From the NCBI GenBank assembly GCA_031308135.1, contig JAHLJT010008446.1, positions 164,190,384 through 164,254,383 on the forward strand: DNA of 64,000 bases. Reading direction: 5' to 3'. Every line of letters starts with the position of its first letter. Position 1 is the first letter of the stretch. The stretch is from Acheta domesticus. Lineage: Eukaryota > Arthropoda > Insecta > Orthoptera > Gryllidae. The notes beneath the pieces are model-generated. The model saw nothing but the letters and a program-made list of their open reading frames with translations. It did no database searches and was not told where the DNA came from. Made by a program: the position numbers and the translations under genes. Below, one piece after another: positions 56,964 to 64,000 of this stretch.

Positions 56964-59042
56964 GCAGAAAATATATCTGTATATGATAGAATTCAAATCC
57001 AGCGTTGGATAACATATCGAACTCTAATGCCTACATACAGTGGGTGGCCATTAAATTAGAAACTTCTTTATTTTAGTTTATTCACTTTGTCTACTTTTTA
57101 AAGGAAGTTATGTTTACAAAATTACATATATCAGATTTCCTTTCCATTTAGAATATTATTTCAGATCAAATCTGTCTCTTATTATTTTGGAGCACATCCT
57201 TTTGCTTTTGTAATAGCTTCATTTCTTCATCGCATGGTGTAGACAGTTTCAATTGCGTGTCTTTCCAGTTCTTTTGTCTTGCTACCATACTTCCTCTATT
57301 CTCTTTATGAGCTCAAATTTTGTTTAGTTCTTCATTTCACTGACTTTTTCTATAAGAATCTTCCAAATTCCATCAATTATATTGGCATCAATTATATCGG
57401 CAGGTCATCTTCTGACACACTGATGTCTATCTTTTAGAATTTCGATGGTACTCTTGTCGGAGAAGCACACGTACAACAATTACAACAAAGAGGAATTGGT
57501 AAATTTGTTACATGCGAAAATAGTTCAGAATCAATCCAACTCATTATGTAACAGTCTAATGTAAGTCTTAACAGTCTAATGTAAATTAAATAAATGAAAT
57601 TAAATTCAGAGTACTTACTTTGGACCAGTTATCCATTGTCCAGCGTTTGAGTTGACGTGCCCAAGCAATTAGTTTCTTTTTCAGAGCAGTAGTCAACTTT
57701 GGGATTTTCACTGCCCGACAAGTTCTGAAATCCATTTCTTTGATACGGCGTCATATGCACATGTACTAATTTCACATCCAAGATCTCGTATCATGACATG
57801 TAGTTCCTTATTTGTTGCTTTTCTCTTTTTTAACACAAACATTTTTATCATGAAGTCTTGTTTTTTGGAAGATTTTTTGGCTCGTTTGCAGTTTTCACGA
57901 GTTGTGGAATTTCCACTCAATACTAAATCAAGCTTCCTCTTTATTCTTCCTAGACTTTGAGGCGAAACCTTCGTCAATTTTGCAAATTCAATGTTTTTCA
58001 GTTCAGTGCGCTTAACCCCAATCTCTGTTCTTCTTTGGAGAAATGTCTTTTCTTACCCATGACTCCTAATCACATTTACCTTTAAATCCACCGATCTACC
58101 ATCCTCTAAAACGACGAATCTGAACTAGTACAGCACTTCTCATTATCACCAACACAAATTAAAAGATATATACGAAACTTGCTACTTGTCATATCGAACA
58201 ACTCCTTATCAACTGAAACGTAGGCATACGCAGGAAGCGGGCAGTTGCGCAGTGTCTGAGATTTATCAGTGAATTTGGTAACTAAAAGGACATCAGATTA
58301 CAAAAAACTATTTATGAGCATTGGTAAAATGTTGTCCTAATTTATTATGAAAGTTTCTAGCATTCTTATATCCATTAATTGATAAAGAACAGTACACTTG
58401 TAAAATTCAAAGAAAATTCTTAATTTAATGACCACCCACTCTACATGCATATTCAGATACATCTGTATCCCTTTTAGTTTTTGTATGTTGGCATGTATAG
58501 TGCATCGCTTGCATTATTATTGTATTATGTTTCCGCTAAAATAATTATTAGATATAACCATTAACAATAGAAAAGTAAGGTTTTACCCCATAACTGTACT
58601 TCCACTGACAGGGATTATCAAGAAGTCAAGATGAATATGTGTATTGCTTGCCACAGCTAATGAATTTCATAAATGCTGATGAAATTGCAACATGCGATTT
58701 CCTTGATTTATTAATTATAACATAATTGAAATTAGCAGTTTAAAAAGATTTAGTTTTAATGTTAAACCGCAACGGTACGCGGCATTGATTCATGTTTCAT
58801 TCATTCATGCATTCATTCATTGCATTCATTCATTCATTGCATGCATTCATTCATGGCAACTATTGATTCATGTTTTTTTTCTTCATCCGAGTTCTACTGA
58901 TTTCCAGCTTAATCTGGCATTACTGCCTAGTGGCTCACCGGCGGAAAGAGGAATCCGACACTACCTCCACTGCACAAAAATGACGTCATTTCAGTGGACG
59001 CTTCCCCAGCCGCGAAGATGGCGAATTTAGCTATTGTTAATA
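56964..59042 (+). repeat. Tandem duplication, unit 1 (interrupted by a mariner-type element)
   Basis: 56964-57037 plus 58444-59042 correspond to 59177-59765. Shared words in order: GAAAATATATC-x-GAAAATGATAG, ATTATGTATTATTATG-like, ACTTCCACT, GCGATTT, AATGCTGAATCG / AATGTTAAACCG, CGGC, TCTACTGATTT, GGCGGAAAGAGGAA / GGCGGGAAGAGGAA, AAGATGGCGA, TTAGCTA. The units have diverged, so the duplication is old. A (CATT)n run lies at 58795-58855. Confidence 0.75.
57038..58441 (-). mobile_element. Tc1/mariner-type transposon, full length with both termini
   Basis: It starts CAGTGGGTGGCCATTAAATT, and the reverse complement of its end reads GAGTGGGTGGTCATTAAATT. TA dinucleotides flank it (57036-57037, 58442-58443), and the total is 1404 bp. 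Minus-strand transposase pieces: MGKKRHFSKEEQR (58059), ELKNIEFAKLTKVSPQSLGR, then KRAKKSSKKQDFMIKMFVLK (57720-58000), W-x-MDNWSKV near 57640, and a terminal EAITKAKGCAPK near 57190. Several frameshifts and a missing DDE core show it is dead. It splits tandem unit 1; unit 2 at 59177 approximates the empty site. Confidence 0.87.
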
Positions 59043-59176
59043 TGCGCTTAATACGTTGATTATACGTCCAATATTTCATTACAAGTTTTAGACGTTTTCT
59101 TATTTAAGTTTTACATTTTATTATTTATCGATACAAAACAAATATATGTATCATAAAATTAAGACATGGTTTATAG

Positions 59177-59765
59177 GAAGAAAATATATCCGAAAATGAT
59201 AGTACTTAAATTCCCGCCCCGAATTGAATATGAACAAAGCATCAAACTATAGAGTAGTAGAGATATTTACTTACGTACATATGAATCCCATTTAATTGTT
59301 TTCGTATTGTCGCGTGTATTATGTATTATTATGTTATGTTTCAGAGAAAAGAAATTAAGTTTTGCTGAATAAACTGAGCTTCCACTTCCAAAGTTCTTCA
59401 AGAAATCGTTAGTAAACATGTATATCGCTTGACATAAACTGATAAATTCATTAGTATTAACGAAACCAACATTAGTATTAACCAAACCAACAATCAAATT
59501 TGCGATTTAAATTGTGTTAGTATTAATGCTGAATCGTAATAGCGCGCGGCAGTACACGTTATATTTAATTCTATTGACTTTCTTCGCTCCGCAATTCAAT
59601 TCTACTGATTTTGAACTAAAGAAATCTGGCAGCATTGCCAACGTGCTCGCTGGCGGGAAGAGGAAACCATCGCAACTTGTGTTGTGTAAAAATGGCTTCT
59701 TTCAAAGGGAAGCTACCCGAGTCGCCAAGATGGCGATCTTAGCTAAGGTCAATATGCAGTGGCCG
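59177..59765 (+). repeat. Tandem duplication, unit 2 (uninterrupted)
   Basis: Partner of unit 1. Both units end in a block with an (A/C)AAGATGGCGA word, which resembles a YY1/Pho-type core. No ORF is conserved between the units. Confidence 0.75.
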
Positions 59766-60490
59766 TTTCTGAAATTAATCCCGTCGCATGCCTTGCGCCA
59801 GTCGCCCTAGTTGACGTATTAAATTGAAGCCTGGACTCAGTTCTTTCGTATTAGTGGGCTGACGTAGGCGGTAGGGGCAGTATCCGAACGACATCTTTGC
59901 GAGAGGCGGACCGTCGCCCTGGGGTGGGAAAACATGGCTGTTCGACGCGTTATTACGATGTTACCGCATGCTATCATTACAAAAATTAACCTAATACTTA
60001 ACTGTAAGATTGTCCTTATCCTACTTGAGTGCACATACGCATACAGTACAATATGATACATTATGGTACATTGTCGAGCACAGGGCCCTCAGAGCGGGGA
60101 ATGCGACACCTCCACCATTGACACACATATTCCACATTGGGATTACAATAAATGATCATGTTGACACGCCCGCAACTAAGCGCCCGCACCGCCACGCGCC
60201 ACCACCCTTCATCCGCGGAACCTCCATTCCACCGCCGCCGGGTGGAGTCATCTTCTGATTATTACACACTCTTCGGCTTTGTGGTAGTGGAACTGATGGA
60301 ATAACACCCAGATCAGTTCGATTGCAGGAAGTTATCTCATCAATATTATTCTTACAAGGGTATGTTTAACTTTTTCATGTCAAAACCCTACTTCATTTTT
60401 TTTCTGCGCAAAGTTAGTGTGAAAACAAGGGTGGTTGCAAGATTTTAGCAGCCAAAGTTTCGTGGAATCATTTTTTAAAAAATAATAAAC
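59766..60490. other. Spacer, GC-richer in part; nothing recognised
   Basis: Contains a proline/arginine-rich open frame at 60100-60258 with no known domain. It may hold the deleted 5' part of the piggyBac element. Confidence 0.4.
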
Positions 60491-60496
60491 CTCCGT

Positions 60497-61400
60497 GTTT
60501 TTCGCAATGTTTTTGTTGACAACTCCGTTGTCGCTATTGCATCAACGTGTGCTGGTGTTGAGCCTGTGTCCTTAGTAAAGCGATATTCAGCAAAGGAGAA
60601 AAAGGCGATCCAAATTCAACGGCCTCATACAATAGCAGAATATAACAGATACATGGGTGGTGTAGACCGGATGGATGAGAACGTTGCCATGCATAGAATA
60701 AATATTGGAAACAAGAAACTGGGCTTTGCTGTCGTGGCTAATTGATGTATCAATTCACAATGCTTGGCAATTGAAAAAAGAAGGCGGGGAAAAAATGACA
60801 CAGCTTGAATTCAGGCGGCATATTGTTCAAGTTTATTTAACAAGATACATGAATCCAATAAAAGGCGCGGGAAGACCATCAACCGGCTCTCTCAGCACCT
60901 ACAAAGCCAGTGTTCCAGAAGAGATTAGATTCGATGGTTATAAGCATTACATTAAAAAAAATTGAAAAGAAGAGGAGATGCAAGGGAATCCATTGTTCAA
61001 ACAAAACATCCGCAGTGCGCACGAAGTGTGCAAAATGTGATGTAGGTTTTTGCTTTGAATGTTTTGAAGTCTATCACACACCCGAATGAAAGCAGTACAT
61101 TTAAATTTTTCAAATAACTTTATTGTGTTTTTTATTTTTAAATATGTATTGTATTAGTCTATTTTTTTAACATTTATTGTTCATTTTATTTCCCAAAAAA
61201 CATTTTCAAGCATGTGTCAGATTTTTGTACAAAATGACTCCGTAACTGCCCAGCGTGTCCATATGGACACAGGGTTTTTTGAGAAAAGTTACAAAGATTT
61301 TCAATAAATTATTTTTTCCTTTATTGATATATGTTTCTCATTGACATGCAACAAAAAAAATTAATTTTTCGAAAAAAAAAATAATTCGGGCAGTTAAGGG
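60497..61400 (+). mobile_element. piggyBac transposon, 3' half, ending at a TTAA target
   Basis: In shifting frames it reads FVDNSVVAIAST, then NRYMGGVDRMDENVAMHRI (60640-60700), then LLSWLIDVSIHNAWQLKKEG, MTQLEFRRHIVQVYLTRYM and SVPEEIRFDGYKHYI (60715-60960). A final Cys-rich stretch follows (KRRCKGIHCSNK, CAKCDVGFCFECFEVYH, 60965-61085). The order 'YN-x-YMGGVD-x-MD...NAW...EFRR' then a C-terminal cysteine-rich region is the piggyBac family. The element ends ...GGGCAGTTAAGGG at 61400, directly followed by TTAA (61401-61404). A subterminal palindrome GTGTCCATATGGACAC is at 61256-61271. Frameshifts near 60720 and 60965 inactivate it; the 5' half was not found. Confidence 0.87.
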
Positions 61401-61404
61401 TTAA

Positions 61405-62640
61405 ATTGTAGTCAAACATAGACATTCCCCTTGCTTTTGATTGTACGAGTGTACGAGCGACACGTAGTAAATTAGGTTCGTATATTGGTGTGGGGTATAG
61501 TTAAAATTGTACACATTAGCGCCCCGTATTTTCTTTATTTATATTTGATTCTCAATTTCCATAGATTTGTTAACTTTGTAAATAGTATAACTTAGAAATT
61601 CACACTGTAGTATGTTACTTTATTTTCATTCACTCATTATTTTCTATTTTGTAAATTATGTCAGATTCCCGCCAGCGATCACCCGGCCAACTCGGAGGGG
61701 AAAACAACATACTCTAACTTTAATTATAGAATTGTTAACCCACTGATATAGATTACCCACAACAGCAATGTTAAGGTGGAGGACAGAGGATAGGGGCAGT
61801 GCCCAAATGCATCCAACCTTCACCCTGCCCGGCTGCCGCTTGCAAGCCACTTGTATTAGAGATTTTATAAAATAAACATTAGGACAGCAGTAAAATAAAC
61901 AAAATAACCACAAGGTTATTATATACAGACTAACAACTATAATGCTGAAAAACTACTTCTATTAAACTGGTTTAGATAAACATTCATTAAGTGTACAAAA
62001 ACGCTGCAAACGAAAAGACAAAACGCATGGTAAGGAGCAGGTCCCAGTAATCAGGTGGTCGATAATTAGGTGGTGGGCTGCACCACTGCATAGTGTAGCG
62101 TCACAGCACTGGACTCGACCGACCGCACTAGTCGTGCAAGGGAGTGGGGTTGGTCCTCTCGTGCCGCGCTGGCAGCGGCTGGACCCCCGGGGTCTCTAGC
62201 TGGGGGCGTGTCTGAGAAGGTGGCTCTCCGTTCGCACAAGTGATGTGTGACAACAGAAATCGGCTGCAGATGGACGGCCGGCTCCATGTGCACCTAGCCC
62301 AAATCTCGAGAGGAAATGACGCTTTGTAAGTGGGAGGTCGATCACGTGATGCCTCGCCAGAGAGGCGTACTGGAAAAAGCTGCCTGGCATTCGAGGTTGA
62401 CCGGACCGATGTGCGGAGGTGATCGCGAGCAGCGTCTTGAGAGGCGTGGCATTTCGCCACGGGACAAGAGACCAGGGGGCGCTAGTGTAGCGAGCTGGGG
62501 TTCTCTTGGCAGATACTGAGGCGGCTTGTCTCAGGAGTCGGAGTGCTGTGGAGTGCAGCGTTCCTTAGGAGTGTACATACTGTAATAAACTATTGTAAAT
62601 AAATATGTACAGCAAACTCCATGTCTGTGTTCTTCCTCAT
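61405..62640 (+). other. Mixed block with GC-rich part; possible LTR remnant
   Basis: 62085-62530 is strikingly GC-rich for this window. It is followed by CTGTAATAAACTATTGTAAA at 62580, which contains a polyadenylation signal, as in many LTRs. There is no partner LTR, primer-binding site or target duplication. Open frames on both strands overlap each other and match no family I know. Confidence 0.3.
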
Positions 62641-63789
62641 CTCATGACGTCACAATGGCAATCTACAGCTTTTTTGTTCTGTTCTATTTTGAGGCTGTAG
62701 CTAGTTAGTGTTACGTTAAGAAAAAATGTAAGTAAACAAATAGGAAATTTTATTCCCTTTGAAACTGGGCATATTTATTTATTACAATAATATATTAAAC
62801 AGCCTTGTCCGTTCCGGCCACTATGCCAGCTCAATTCACATTACATGGAGCACGTGCGTTGCGGGTTGGATTTTAAAAAGTATATTACTCCCTTCTTATT
62901 CGCCCTTCTAGGGGTGTCCTTTCAGTATTATTTTTCCCATTGCAATTCCACAATAATAATCTATTCCAAGTTTTGTTGAAATGGCATTGTTCCTGCGTTG
63001 AAGAGTTAAGCTGGAACACGAATACACATATACATACATTTATACCACAATTTATCCCCGTATTACCACATATCAGTCATCATTTTTTGTAAAACTCATT
63101 AGAAATCGTAGAACATTTGGTGCGAAAATGAAATAGTTTCAAGCAATAGTTTTTTTTGTTCAAACTTTAAATGAAAAAGCACGAGAAATTGGCATTGAAT
63201 TCATTTGATAATGTATGCAGTGTATTCAGGAACATAAAGGTGTCCCACCAACTGTGGTCTACCCCCATAACTTCTAAACGGTTCAGGATATCGAAATGCA
63301 GTTTTCGCTTAAGAATGCGGAATCATTGGGCGAGTGACTGCTGTAGAGATATTGTCTATAATGTTTTTAGTTTTCGAGAAATTTCATCTTTGATTTTTTA
63401 CATGGAACTAGATGTTTTCACCAGCAATGGATAGATCATGAAAAGAGGAATAAAATGATGTATCATATGTTAGTATTTTGGTCGTAAATTTAGTATAAAA
63501 TTAGACTTTTCTGATATGTGATTTTTAAGTAAATGGACCTTTTCTGATACTGACTAGGAATGACCATCCAGAAAGGTTTATTCATTATTTACCAATAGAA
63601 GAACTAGGCTTTTGAAATTGCAAGTAACAAATCTCTGTAAATCTAAGGAGAAAATTAACACTCAATCTGGGGTAATACCTTTTTTTACCGGTAATTAGAA
63701 ACAAATTTGACTGAATTTTAAACAACGCATATGGATGCTCTGTTATAAACAAGACATTGAATAGGAAAAAGCTGATCAAGAATGTTTAA
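62641..63789. other. AT-rich spacer, nothing recognised
   Basis: Short ORFs only. The region may be the 5' part of the Penelope-like fragment that follows. Confidence 0.4.
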
Positions 63790-64000
63790 GATTTTGTACC
63801 TCCTATTAATAGACTTAATGTGGTTTACGGTATCAAATGTAACGAATGTCCAAAGATGTATTTAGGTCAGGCGAGCAAAAACCTTTCTGTGCGGATGAAA
63901 GAACACCAGAGAAATGTTAACGAACCCATGTGTTGGCAAAATTCAGTGTCTAAACATCGTATCGAACTGAATCATTCTTTCGATTTTCTAAACCCCAAAA
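63790..64000 (+). mobile_element. Penelope-like element fragment: GIY-YIG endonuclease domain (runs off the window)
   Basis: Open from 63790 to the end: PPINRLNVVYGIKCNECPKM, then YLGQASKNLSVRMKEHQRNV, then SVSKHRIELNHSFDF. The VVYGI...C-x-x-C-x-K-x-YLGQ...L-x-x-R-x-x-EH...H is the GIY-YIG nuclease fold (VYG / YLG pair, conserved Arg, conserved Glu) with the C-x-x-C insert seen in canonical Penelope-like elements. The reverse transcriptase would lie upstream but is not visible, so this copy is truncated. The C-terminal Asn is beyond the window. Confidence 0.85.

Noticed and set aside
48652..64000. Search for the next slit exon (LRR N-cap of the fourth domain)
   Set aside because: No C-P-x-x-C-x-C pattern with a phase-1 acceptor was found; Cys-rich frames at 55190 and 61000 belong to unrelated sequence and piggyBac.

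Overview
This is repeat-dense, AT-rich eukaryotic (metazoan) DNA. It has no operons, ribosome-binding sites or long intact ORFs, but it has spliced exons with GT...AG borders, dinucleotide microsatellites and many decayed transposons. The only host gene recognised with confidence is slit, the secreted leucine-rich-repeat axon-guidance ligand. Four + strand exons (12792-12939, 13061-13132, 21787-21858, 48488-48651) encode the end of one LRR domain and its cysteine-rich cap. They join in phase across introns of about 0.1, 8.7 and 26.6 kb. The residues look arthropod-like, closest from memory to the third LRR domain of insect Slit. With the transposon content this suggests an arthropod, probably an insect with a large genome, but the species cannot be named from this window.

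Layout. 1-12.8 kb is upstream of the first visible slit exon: a GACG-rich dispersed repeat, a hAT transposase tail, a decayed Mutator-like transposase, two LINEs in tandem on the minus strand, a second copy of the dispersed repeat, and a Tc1-like element. 12.8-21.9 kb holds three slit exons, a piggyBac-like MITE, SINEs, a hAT MITE with a perfect 8-bp target duplication, and more dispersed repeats. 21.9-48.5 kb is the giant slit intron. It contains a possible minus-strand exon of an unidentified gene (27.8 kb), a Harbinger element, a BED-type hAT, a Merlin element, a Tigger/pogo-like element and several perfect hairpins. 48.5-64 kb holds the slit LRR cap exon, an RNase-H-bearing LINE, a hammerhead-like hairpin, a tandem duplication split by a Tc1/mariner element, a piggyBac tail ending at TTAA, and a Penelope-like GIY-YIG fragment running off the window end.

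Apart from slit, nothing here works together as a pathway. The interest lies in how the mobile elements are nested, and in an abundant dispersed repeat family (at least ten copies) that I cannot assign to a known class. It combines a GACG tract, a foldback end whose stem sequence varies, and an opposite end in which a short hairpin precedes CTAG. That is the best candidate here for something undescribed. Some slit exons, LINE reading frames and transposase frames carry single-base shifts. Those in transposons are probably decay. The one in slit may be an assembly error.
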